A stretch of 15,931 bases of DNA from Eubacteriaceae bacterium. GTDB lineage: Bacteria > Bacillota > Clostridia > Lachnospirales > Lachnospiraceae. Shown here in pieces: positions 9,158 to 15,931 of this stretch (positions within the stretch are counted from its first letter, which is position 1; the number at the start of each line of letters is the position of its first letter). The notes under the pieces are model-generated. The model was not told where the DNA came from. It did no database searches and saw only the letters and a program-made list of their open reading frames with translations. Position numbers and translations under genes: made by a program. The stretch lies in assembly GCA_902362875.1 (NCBI GenBank), contig CABIYF010000036.1, positions 1 through 15,931 on the forward strand, given 5' to 3'.

Positions 9158-10171
9158 TTAAGCTAATTCAGCAAAGTATTTGATTGTTCTTACCATCTGG
9201 CTTGTGTAAGAGTTTTCATTGTCATACCAAGATACAACCTGAACCTCTGTTGTTCCATTGTCTAATGGAAGAACCATTGTCTGTGTAGCATCGAATAAAG
9301 AACCATATCTCATTCCTACGATATCGCTAGATACGATTTCGTCTGTGTTATATCCGAAAGATTCTGTCTGAGCTGCTTTCATAGCTGCGTTTACTTCGTC
9401 AACTGTTACATTTCCTTCAACAACTGCTGTTAAGATTGTTGTAGATCCTGTAGGAGTTGGAACACGCTGAGCAGATCCGATTAATTTTCCGTTTAATTCT
9501 GGAATAACAAGTCCGATTGCTTTAGCAGCACCTGTAGAGTTAGGTACGATGTTAACTGCTGCTGCACGAGATCTTCTTAAGTCACCTTTTCTCTGTGGTC
9601 CGTCAAGAGTCATCTGATCTCCTGTGTAAGCATGGATTGTGCACATGATTCCAGATTTGATTGCTGCAAGATCATTAAGAGCTTTAGCCATAGGTGCTAA
9701 GCAGTTTGTTGTACAAGATGCAGCAGAAATTACTGTATCCTCTGCTTTTAATTCGTTGTGGTTTACATTGTAAACGATTGTTGGAAGATCGTTTCCTGCT
9801 GGTGCAGAGATAACAACCTTTCTTGCTCCTGCTTCGATATGAGCAGATGCTTTTTCTTTAGATGTGTAGAATCCTGTACACTCAAGTACTACGTCTACTC
9901 CAAGTTCTCCCCATGGAAGGTTCTTAGCGTCAGCTTCAGCGTAGATTGTGATTTCTTTTCCATCAACTGTGATAGAGTTTTCTCCAGCTTCTACTTTGTC
10001 AGCTAATGCATATGTTCCCTGTGAAGAATCATATTTTAATAAGTGTGCAAGCATCTTTGGAGATGTTAAATCGTTGATTGCTACAACTTCATATCCTTCT
10101 GCTCCGAACATCTGTCTGAATGCAAGACGTCCAATACGTCCAAATCCATTAATTGCTACTTTAACTGCCAT
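9158..10171 (-). CDS. gap: Glyceraldehyde-3-phosphate dehydrogenase (NAD-dependent, phosphorylating)
   Basis: This enzyme oxidises glyceraldehyde 3-phosphate to 1,3-bisphosphoglycerate, reducing NAD+. The 337-residue protein has the Rossmann motif NGFGRIGR (residues 8-15), Asp34 in VVAINDL (the acidic residue favouring NAD over NADP), the catalytic Cys153 in SAASCTTNC, the assisting His180 in [10 protein letters not shown], and the C-terminal [18 protein letters not shown] is well placed before the ATG at 10171. It is the first gene of the cluster, directly behind a strong promoter with a Rex-like site. The sequence supports a glycolytic GapA-type enzyme rather than a gluconeogenic NADP form. 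Confidence 0.98.
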   Translation of the reverse strand: MAVKVAINGFGRIGRLAFRQMFGAEGYEVVAINDLTSPKMLAHLLKYDSSQGTYALADKVEAGENSITVDGKEITIYAEADAKNLPWGELGVDVVLECTGFYTSKEKASAHIEAGARKVVISAPAGNDLPTIVYNVNHNELKAEDTVISAASCTTNCLAPMAKALNDLAAIKSGIMCTIHAYTGDQMTLDGPQRKGDLRRSRAAAVNIVPNSTGAAKAIGLVIPELNGKLIGSAQRVPTPTGSTTILTAVVEGNVTVDEVNAAMKAAQTESFGYNTDEIVSSDIVGMRYGSLFDATQTMVLPLDNGTTEVQVVSWYDNENSYTSQMVRTIKYFAELA

Positions 10172-10220
10172 CTCAAATTCCTCCTAAGTCTTGATTAATT
10201 AATTTGATGGATTTGCCAAT

Positions 10221-10238
10221 CTGTTAATCTATTGACAA
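10221..10238. promoter_or_regulatory. Rex-like operator in the gap leader
   Basis: Read on the - strand the site is TTGTCAATAGATTAACAG. The consensus for the redox repressor Rex in Firmicutes is close to TTGTTAA-N4-TTAACAA; this site differs at one base in each half (12 of 14 match). It lies just downstream of the predicted gap transcription start near 10243, a normal position for a repressor. It is nested in a slightly larger dyad (10212-10220 with 10231-10239), which could also fold in the mRNA. Confidence 0.6.
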
Positions 10239-10249
10239 ACTTCTTTCTT

Positions 10250-10278
10250 ATTTTAAACAATACCGCCAAAAAATTCAA
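10250..10278 (-). promoter_or_regulatory. gap promoter
   Basis: On the - strand, TTGAAT (10273-10278), a 17-base spacer and TAAAAT (10250-10255) give a good sigma-A-type promoter with a predicted start near 10243. The leader to the gap ATG is about 70 bases and contains the Rex-like site. Confidence 0.7.
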
Positions 10279-10360
10279 GGGAAATTTAGTATTTTTATCA
10301 TGTATACAATAAAATCTTCTTGTACAATTTTACCAAATTTTCATATCGTTTCTTTAGCAC

Positions 10361-10389
10361 AATGAATAAAAGCCATTTTTCAGGCATTT
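10361..10389 (-). terminator. Possible weak terminator after the Na+/phosphate symporter gene
   Basis: On the - strand AAATGCC can pair with GGCTTTT with one mismatch around an A-rich loop, followed by TTTTATT. The stem is short and the call is tentative. No better terminator is seen between this gene and the gap promoter. Confidence 0.35.
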
Positions 10390-10392
10390 CCC

Positions 10393-12078
10393 TTATTCCT
10401 CTTCATCATTCTGGTTTAAAATATATCTGGCGATCGTAAATGCATATCCGGCAATTCTTTCCATACTGGAAATGATATCAAGGAAATATACACCTACATC
10501 TGGTGAACATTCTCCATCTTTCATACGTTGGATATGTCTCTTTCTAATTGTTTTTCTTGTATAATATACATCTGCTGCATAAGACAGAGTTTCTTTTGCC
10601 TCTTTTGTATCATCAAATTCAATCGCACGGATTGCTGATTCAAATGCTGACTTTACGAGATTATTCATATTTCTAAGCTCATAAGCCGCATCTTCTGAAA
10701 TATTCTCTTTCATATCTTTGATATGCTGCAGATATCCAGCCATATTTTCCACATGATCTCCGGAACGTTCAATGTCTGTGATCGAATCAAACAGATTATT
10801 GACAACTTTCATTTCTTTTTCCGTGATTGCCAGATGACTGATCTTAACCAGATATTCTGTGATCATTGGCTCTAAATGATTGATCACCTGTTCGTCATTG
10901 TGAACTTTATCGATCTTACTCTGCCTTGGTTCTTCCCCACGCATTGCTTCTTTTGTGACACGATTTAAGTTCTTTAAAACAATCTCACCCATACGCACAA
11001 CTTCTTTTACCGCATTCTCTACGGCAAATGCTGGTGTCTCAAGAATACGTGGATCTAAGTGACGTAGTGCTTTCTCTTCTGGTTCTTCTTCCTCTTCATC
11101 TTCTACTGGCTCTTCACGAATGATAAGTCCAGATAATTTTACCAATGCATTCGCAAATGGGAATAACAGTATCGTCACAGATATGTTAAAGATCGAGTGG
11201 AAAATGGAAATCTGTGTACTGGATATATGCTGCATTGCAAGATCTGGGAAAATACCAAAGAAAATCGTCATGATCACCCCATAAATAGCTGCACCCAATA
11301 CATTAAAACTTAAATGGATCACAGCTGCCCTTTTTGCTGTTTTATTTGCGCCCGCACTAGATAGGATTGCTGTGATACAAGTACCAATATTCTGTCCTAA
11401 CGTAATAAAGATCGCTGATCTCCAGTTTACGATCCCTCTCATCGCTAATGTCTGTAAAATACCGACAGATGCAGATGAACTCTGAATGATTGCTGTAACA
11501 ACAGCACCGACTAAAATACCAAGAATCGGATTTCCTCCTAATACCTGAAATGCTTTGTAGAATACCGGACTATCCTGATATACTCCAATGGATGATGACA
11601 TAGATGATAATCCAATAAATAAAATACCAAATCCGACGGCAATCTCCGCTTTCTGTGTCATCTTCTGTTTATTAGAGAATGTGATGATGAAAGCTCCGAT
11701 TCCTAAAATAAATGGTGCAAAAAAATCTGGTTTTAAAGCTCCCGCCCATTCATTAGCTGATACCAGCCATGCCGTGATCGTTGTACCTACATTGGCTCCC
11801 ATGATAACACCGGCTGCCTGTGTAAGATTCATGATCCCTGCATTTACAAAACCTACAACCATAACAGTGGTCGCTGATGAACTCTGAATAATTGCTGTAA
11901 CCAGTGCTCCTACAAGTACACCTAAAATACGATTGTTTGTTAAATATCCAAGCAGGTCTTTCATCTTATTTCCTGCTGTCTTTTGAAGTCCTGATGCCAT
12001 GATATCCATTCCATACAGGAACATTCCAAGCCCGCCGATAAACGCAAACAGGTTACCGACATGTGTTAGTGTATTCAT
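10393..12078 (-). CDS. Na+/phosphate symporter (NptA/PNaS type) with PhoU-like C-terminal domain
   Basis: This 561-residue membrane protein probably imports phosphate with sodium. The membrane part (residues about 8-320) has the inverted-repeat signature of the family, QSSSATT at 65-71 and QSSSAS at 199-204, with paired GANVGTT (94-100) and GQNIGT (228-233) motifs. A highly acidic linker (about 322-336) leads to a cytoplasmic PhoU-like helical domain (about 350-555) with the PhoU-type patterns DSITDIERSGDHVENM and DIISSMERIAGYAF. AGGAGG precedes the ATG at 12078 by 10 bases. No other phosphate-transport genes lie nearby. It is transcribed towards gap but with its own promoter. Direction of transport, and a possible role in phosphate efflux, cannot be told from sequence. 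Confidence 0.94.
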   Translation of the reverse strand: MNTLTHVGNLFAFIGGLGMFLYGMDIMASGLQKTAGNKMKDLLGYLTNNRILGVLVGALVTAIIQSSSATTVMVVGFVNAGIMNLTQAAGVIMGANVGTTITAWLVSANEWAGALKPDFFAPFILGIGAFIITFSNKQKMTQKAEIAVGFGILFIGLSSMSSSIGVYQDSPVFYKAFQVLGGNPILGILVGAVVTAIIQSSSASVGILQTLAMRGIVNWRSAIFITLGQNIGTCITAILSSAGANKTAKRAAVIHLSFNVLGAAIYGVIMTIFFGIFPDLAMQHISSTQISIFHSIFNISVTILLFPFANALVKLSGLIIREEPVEDEEEEEPEEKALRHLDPRILETPAFAVENAVKEVVRMGEIVLKNLNRVTKEAMRGEEPRQSKIDKVHNDEQVINHLEPMITEYLVKISHLAITEKEMKVVNNLFDSITDIERSGDHVENMAGYLQHIKDMKENISEDAAYELRNMNNLVKSAFESAIRAIEFDDTKEAKETLSYAADVYYTRKTIRKRHIQRMKDGECSPDVGVYFLDIISSMERIAGYAFTIARYILNQNDEEE

Positions 12079-12105
12079 TTTTATGATTCCTCCTGTGTTT
12101 TTAAC

Positions 12106-12125
12106 AGATCCCCCTTATTGGATCT
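12106..12125 (-). other. Small hairpin in the symporter mRNA leader
   Basis: AGATCC (12106-12111) and GGATCT (12120-12125) are exact inverted repeats around an 8-base loop, placed just ahead of the ribosome binding site. It could affect mRNA stability or translation. It has no T tract and does not look like a terminator, and no known riboswitch pattern is recognised. Confidence 0.4.
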
Positions 12126-12207
12126 CCCACATATACTATATTGTCTTTTCTACAACATAGATAATTTTAACAAACATACTCCTATATTTAAAGAACTTTT
12201 TACATAG

Positions 12208-12236
12208 ATTTTATTTTTTCTTTACCTTTTTGTCAT
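12208..12236 (-). promoter_or_regulatory. Promoter of the Na+/phosphate symporter gene
   Basis: On the - strand, ATGACA (12231-12236), a 17-base spacer and TAAAAT (12208-12213) each match consensus at five of six bases. The predicted start, near 12201, would give a long leader of about 120 bases. The -35 overlaps the divergent promoter of the PHP gene. Confidence 0.55.
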
Positions 12237-12259
12237 AATGTATATAATAAAAGTATTAT
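12221..12259 (+). promoter_or_regulatory. Promoter region of the PHP-domain gene
   Basis: Two overlapping choices exist: TTGTCA (12230-12235) with an 18-base spacer to TATTAT (12254-12259), and TTTACC (12221-12226) with a 16-base spacer to a perfect TATAAT (12243-12248). Either would start about 30-45 bases before the gene. Confidence 0.55.
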
Positions 12260-12295
12260 ATTTGTTTATACTAACTATTTACAAAGGAGTTTTTT

Positions 12296-13105
12296 ATGAT
12301 TCTTGCAGATTATCATTTACATACCAGTTTTTCTTCTGATTCAGAAAGTCCTATGGAAGATATGATCAAAAATGCCACCGCTCTTGGTCTTAAAACCATT
12401 TGTTTTACAGAACATCATGATATTGATTATCCTGATAATCCTGATGGCTTTGATTTTCTTTTAAATCTGCCATCTTATAAAGAAAAACTATTTACACTGA
12501 AAGAACAGTATCAGGATCAGATTGAGATCAATTATGGGGTTGAGCTTGGTCTTATGCCAACAACTTTAAAAAAATGTTCTGATTTTGTAAAAGATGAACC
12601 TTTTGATTTTATCATTGGCTCTACTCATATTGTAGACTTTATGGATCCTTATGATGCAATTTATTTTGAAACTTATCCAGCTGGTAAAGGACTTGCCCAT
12701 TACTTTGAAGATATTTTAAAAAATGTTTCTTCTTTTAATGATTATTGTGTCTATGGACATCTTGATTATGCAGTACGTTATATTAAAGATCCTTCTTTTG
12801 AATTTCATTACAGTGATTATTCTGATCTCTTAGATACTATTTTAAAGAAGATCATTGATCATGGAAAAGGAATTGAAGTGAATACTGCCGGACTTAAATA
12901 TGGAATGAGCGATCCAAATCCTCATCATGATATTATAAAAAGATATATGGAACTTGGTGGTGAAATTATTACGATCGGATCTGATGGCCATTGTCCAAGA
13001 CATATGGCTTATGATTTTCATAAATTACCTGATTTTCTGTCTAATCTTGGAATTCGTTATTATACCATCTTTCGAGATAAGAAACCTGAATTCATTAAGT
13101 TATGA
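12296..13105 (+). CDS. PHP-domain phosphoesterase, histidinol-phosphatase-like
   Basis: The 269-residue protein is a PHP-domain metal-dependent phosphoesterase of the HisJ/HisK-like type. The metal-binding motifs are in the expected order: HLH (His7, His9), TEHHD (Glu39, His40, His41), VEL (Glu83), GSTH (His111), YGHLDY (His155) and SDGH (Asp230, His232). The family hydrolyses phosphate esters, and histidinol phosphate is the best-known substrate. No histidine biosynthesis genes are present here, so the real substrate could differ. AAAGGAG lies 7 bases before the ATG at 12296. The gene stands alone, divergent from the symporter gene and ended by a strong hairpin. Confidence 0.9.
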   Translation: MILADYHLHTSFSSDSESPMEDMIKNATALGLKTICFTEHHDIDYPDNPDGFDFLLNLPSYKEKLFTLKEQYQDQIEINYGVELGLMPTTLKKCSDFVKDEPFDFIIGSTHIVDFMDPYDAIYFETYPAGKGLAHYFEDILKNVSSFNDYCVYGHLDYAVRYIKDPSFEFHYSDYSDLLDTILKKIIDHGKGIEVNTAGLKYGMSDPNPHHDIIKRYMELGGEIITIGSDGHCPRHMAYDFHKLPDFLSNLGIRYYTIFRDKKPEFIKL

Positions 13106-13120
13106 GTTTCTCTGCATAAA

Positions 13121-13167
13121 AAGAAACGAGACAATAGGATCATAATATTCCTATTGTCTCGTTTCTT
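13121..13167. terminator. Strong bidirectional terminator
   Basis: The arms 13121-13139 and 13149-13167 are perfect 19-base reverse complements around a 9-base loop, with A-rich and T-rich outer ends. It lies between the convergent PHP and radical SAM genes and can end both transcripts. Confidence 0.9.
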
Positions 13168-13180
13168 GATTCTAGCTATA

Positions 13181-14049
13181 TTAGAATCCCCTCATCCACT
13201 CTGATTTCAAATGAACATTTCCTTTGATCGCCTCGTCTAACAGATTAATCATTACTTCCTTATCCTGATTTAATGTTCCTCTTAAATTCACATAATTAGA
13301 TGCATGATTCGATCTGAAAATACAATCTGGGCAATCCATATATTTTAACATTTCTTTTGTCTCGATCAAAATATCATATGGATTTAACAGTTCAAATTCT
13401 CCGCTTCTGATCTTATCTGCTAACGGAAGATCTTCTTCTATCATTAATGTAAGCAATCCTATATAATCTGGCTTCATTTGGGATAAAACAAGTCCTGTAT
13501 CTTTTGCATGTTCCTGCCATAGCCGTCTTCCGCCTAACCCTGATATAGCTGTCACAGATAAACGTATCTTTGCCTGTTTTACTTTCTGTGCTGCCTCTAT
13601 CATCTCTTGTGATGTTACACCTTTTTTCATATATGTAAGGACTTCATCATTTCCTGATTCCAATCCCATATAGATCATAGATATTCCAAGTTCTCTTAAT
13701 TTGTCTAACTCTTCTTGTTTCTTCATCAAAATGCTTCTTGGTGATCCATATAAAGTCACTTGTTTACATTCTGGAAATTGGTCTTTGATAAAATGAAGGA
13801 TTGCTTCAAGATCTGTCATCTTACAAATCAATGCATCTCCATCTGCCAAAAAAATCTTCTCTACATATCGATACTTATCTCTTGCATCTTGTAGATCTTC
13901 TAAAACTTCTTCGACTTTTCTGATCCTAAATCGTTTTTTTTAAACATACTGCAAAAAATACAACGATTCTGACTACATCCGATCGTTACCTGTACGATCA
14001 GACTGTATGCTTCACTTGGTGGTCGATAAATCATTCCTTCATATCTCAT
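13181..14049 (-). pseudogene. Radical SAM protein gene, frameshifted in an A8 run
   Basis: Translation from the ATG at 14049 gives [20 protein letters not shown], then the cluster motif [10 protein letters not shown] (Cys25, Cys30, Cys33, spaced C-x4-C-x2-C) and MFKKN. It then reaches a stop at 13900-13902, after 49 residues. Homology resumes in another frame as [20 protein letters not shown] and continues to 13181 through ADGDALI, YGSPRSIL, MGLESGNDEVL and NHASNYVNLRGTLN. The switch falls at a run of eight A (13934-13941). Adding one A restores a frame of 289 residues. As I recall the family, related clostridial proteins carry GCSHNKCTFC, so the cysteine spacing seems normal. Function is unknown beyond radical S-adenosylmethionine chemistry. 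The gene starts 20 bases after the NlpC/P60 stop and may share its transcript. A TTG at 13849 is not a real start, because it would lose the iron-sulfur cluster motif. Confidence 0.85.
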
Positions 14050-14069
14050 ATCTTATCCTGCTTTCTTAA

Positions 14070-14759
14070 TTATTTTACGATTCTTCTTACAGAAAGTACC
14101 TTTCGGTAATTTGCCCTTGGTGAAATCTTAATGCCTGTTTTTCTAGAACTTGCGTGAACAATCTTTCCCTTACCTATATAAATAGCAACATGACCGTTAT
14201 AACAGATCAGATCACCTGGCTGCTTTTTGCTATATGAAACTTTACGTCCTGCACTTCTTTGTGAGGATGAACTTCTTGGAAGATTATATCCAAATGACTT
14301 ATACACGCTTTTTACAAATCCTGAGCAGTCTGCTCCAGTATTTAAATTCGTTCCTCCCCATACATATGGGTTACCCACAAATCTTTTTGCAAATGATGCA
14401 ATTGTTTTTCCTTTGTTATAAGTACTTCCTTTAAGTTTCGGTGCTTTCGTATTAATATATACATACTTTTTTAATGCATATCCTGTTTTACCTCCAACTC
14501 TAATCTTTCTCCATTTTCCACTCGTTGAAAGTACTGTAACTTTTGTTCCAATCTTTAATTTCTTGATCGTTCTTGCCTTCTTAGATTTGGATTTTCTCAT
14601 TCTGCACCAATGTCTGTATATTTTACCACTATATCCGGATGCAGCCAAGACTGTTTTAGACGATGCTGCAATGTTTGATGTTACAGGTGTCATTGTTGAT
14701 GTTAATATCACAGCTGTCATTATGGTGATCATTGTTATTTTCTTTATTATTTTTATCAT
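14070..14759 (-). CDS. Secreted NlpC/P60 peptidoglycan endopeptidase with SH3-like domain
   Basis: The 229-residue protein is exported: a short basic start and a hydrophobic segment (residues about 8-40) ending near VLAASG. Residues about 43-103 resemble a bacterial SH3 domain (KLKIGTKVTVLSTSGKWRKIRVGGKTGYALKKYV), which would bind the cell wall. Residues about 115-229 are an NlpC/P60 domain with the catalytic triad Cys145 in GADCSGFV, His190 in YNGHVAIYIG and His202 in IVHASS. Such enzymes cut the peptide stems of peptidoglycan, typically between D-glutamate and the diamino acid. The mature protein is very basic. GAGG lies about 9 bases before the ATG at 14759. The leader has a WalR-type direct repeat, fitting a cell-wall hydrolase under growth control. 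The radical SAM gene follows 20 bases downstream. Confidence 0.93.
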   Translation of the reverse strand: MIKIIKKITMITIMTAVILTSTMTPVTSNIAASSKTVLAASGYSGKIYRHWCRMRKSKSKKARTIKKLKIGTKVTVLSTSGKWRKIRVGGKTGYALKKYVYINTKAPKLKGSTYNKGKTIASFAKRFVGNPYVWGGTNLNTGADCSGFVKSVYKSFGYNLPRSSSSQRSAGRKVSYSKKQPGDLICYNGHVAIYIGKGKIVHASSRKTGIKISPRANYRKVLSVRRIVK

Positions 14760-14789
14760 ATTTATTGCCTCAATTCTATTTTTATAATT

Positions 14790-14806
14790 GTTACATTTCT
14801 GTTACA
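14790..14806 (-). promoter_or_regulatory. WalR(YycF)-type box in the NlpC/P60 leader
   Basis: On the - strand the site is TGTAACAGAAATGTAAC, two identical hexamers at an 11-base period. It fits exactly the known WalR consensus TGTWAH-N5-TGTWAH. It sits 31-47 bases before the start codon, just after the better promoter candidate (-10 at 14815-14820) and just before a second possible -10, TATAAA (14781-14786). Whether it would repress or activate depends on which promoter is used. Confidence 0.6.
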
Positions 14807-14814
14807 TTTATTGA

Positions 14815-14843
14815 ATCTTAGCATATTATTCATTTTTTGTAAA
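14815..14843 (-). promoter_or_regulatory. Probable NlpC/P60 promoter
   Basis: On the - strand, TTTACA (14838-14843), a 17-base spacer and TAAGAT (14815-14820) form a reasonable promoter starting near 14808. An alternative -10, TATAAA at 14781-14786, has no clear -35. Confidence 0.45.
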
Positions 14844-14850
14844 GTGTTTT

Positions 14851-14867
14851 CGTAATATTTTTGTAAT
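14851..14867 (+). promoter_or_regulatory. Second WalR-like site upstream of the NlpC/P60 promoter
   Basis: On the + strand CGTAAT-N5-TGTAAT matches TGTWAH-N5-TGTWAH at all but the first base. It is part of a cluster of three GTAATAT repeats (14852, 14863 and 14872). The region is very AT-rich, so a chance match is possible. Confidence 0.3.
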
Positions 14868-14921
14868 ATATGTAATATTTTTGTTGTTTCGTAGAAGTTT
14901 CTATACCTTTCTATAAACAAC

Positions 14922-14948
14922 AAAAAATCCAGCTTTACAGGATTTTTT
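14922..14948. terminator. Second terminator downstream of the rRNA-tRNA operon
   Basis: AAAAAATCC (14922-14930) pairs perfectly with GGATTTTTT (14940-14948) around a 9-base loop. The A and T tracts are part of the stem, so it could work in either direction. With the hairpin at 15005-15030 it would form a tandem terminator. The rest of 14760-15040 holds only the NlpC/P60 control region and no credible gene. Confidence 0.65.
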
Positions 14949-14999
14949 AACATTTCTGCCTGGAAAACTTTTTTGATCTATAGGACTTTTCTATAAATC

Positions 15000-15030
15000 A
15001 AAAAACAGATTGAATTTATATTCAATCTGT
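15000..15030 (-). terminator. Terminator of the 23S-tRNA-Trp transcript
   Basis: ACAGATTGAA (15005-15014) and TTCAATCTGT (15021-15030) form a perfect 10-bp stem with a 6-base loop. On the - strand it is followed by a TTTTTT tract, 11 bases after the tRNA gene. Confidence 0.88.
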
Positions 15031-15040
15031 CAAATAGCAA

Positions 15041-15112
15041 CAGGGGCAGAGAGACTCGAACTCCCAACTGCGGTTTTGGAGACCGATGTTTTACCATTGA
15101 AACTATGCCCCT
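15041..15112 (-). tRNA. tRNA-Trp (anticodon CCA)
   Basis: The - strand folds as a full cloverleaf: acceptor AGGGGCA with TGCCCCT, D-stem GTTT with AAAC, anticodon loop CTCCAAA (anticodon CCA, reading UGG), T-arm GGGAG-TTCGAGT-CTCTC, and discriminator base G. The first pair of the anticodon stem (T-C) is mismatched. The 3' CCA end is not encoded: TTG follows the discriminator. It lies about 75 bases after the 23S rRNA gene and just before a terminator, so it is the last gene of the rRNA transcript. Confidence 0.95.
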
Positions 15113-15187
15113 TTATTAAATTGTAAAGGATATACCTTCAAAACAACATACAAGAACTATTCTTCATCTTCCACACTCTGCCTTCTT

Positions 15188-15931
<744 letters not shown>

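Noticed and set aside
13181..13849. Treating the 222-codon reading frame as a complete radical SAM gene
   Set aside because: Its TTG start falls inside the fold and lacks the cysteine cluster motif, which is found upstream in another frame.
14762..14953. 63-codon reading frame on the - strand upstream of the NlpC/P60 gene
   Set aside because: It spans the promoter, the WalR-type box and a terminator stem, has low-complexity AT-driven composition, and has no good ribosome binding site.

Overview
The window looks like chromosomal DNA of a low-GC, Gram-positive anaerobe of the Lachnospiraceae/Clostridia type. The evidence is AT-rich intergenic DNA, strong AGGAGG-type ribosome binding sites, sigma-A-like promoters, a Clostridia-style gap-pgk-tpiA cluster, a phosphoglycerate mutase of the cofactor-independent type, and a surface protein with an FMN-binding domain, GLUG-like repeats and lysine-rich C-terminal domains. 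The genus cannot be fixed from this sequence alone; Anaerostipes or a relative is a guess. No insertion sequence, prophage, CRISPR array or other mobile element was seen.

Layout, left to right. 92-2125 (+): a secreted surface protein gene broken by one in-frame TAG. 2188-2264: a good promoter that runs directly into a perfect palindromic terminator. 2318-2611 (-): a small conserved protein of unknown function. 2787-4328 (-): gpmI. 4539-5468 (+): an alpha/beta hydrolase, divergent from gpmI. 5588-6778 (-): deoB (phosphopentomutase). 6971-10171 (-): tpiA, pgk and gap, transcribed gap first, with a hairpin terminator/attenuator between gap and pgk and a full terminator after tpiA. 10393-12078 (-): a Na+/phosphate symporter with a PhoU-like tail. 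12296-13105 (+): a PHP-domain phosphoesterase divergent from it. 13181-14049 (-): a radical SAM gene frameshifted in a run of eight A. 14070-14759 (-): a secreted NlpC/P60 cell-wall endopeptidase. 15041-15112 (-): tRNA-Trp. From about 15188 to the right edge (-): the 3' part of a 23S rRNA gene.

How it works together: gap, pgk, tpiA and gpmI supply four steps of lower glycolysis; deoB feeds pentose phosphates from nucleosides back towards it. The gap promoter has an 18-bp site close to the Rex consensus just after the predicted transcription start, which suggests NADH/NAD+ control of the cluster. The NlpC/P60 gene has an exact WalR-type direct repeat (TGTAAC-N5-TGTAAC) in its leader and a second near-match upstream, consistent with control by the essential cell-wall two-component system. 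These two sites are the most informative regulatory observations here. Two genes (surface protein and radical SAM) are disrupted by single-base lesions that could be pseudogenes, sequencing errors or, for the radical SAM gene, transcriptional slippage. The rRNA operon appears to go from 23S straight to tRNA-Trp with no 5S gene. No wholly new multi-gene system was recognised.
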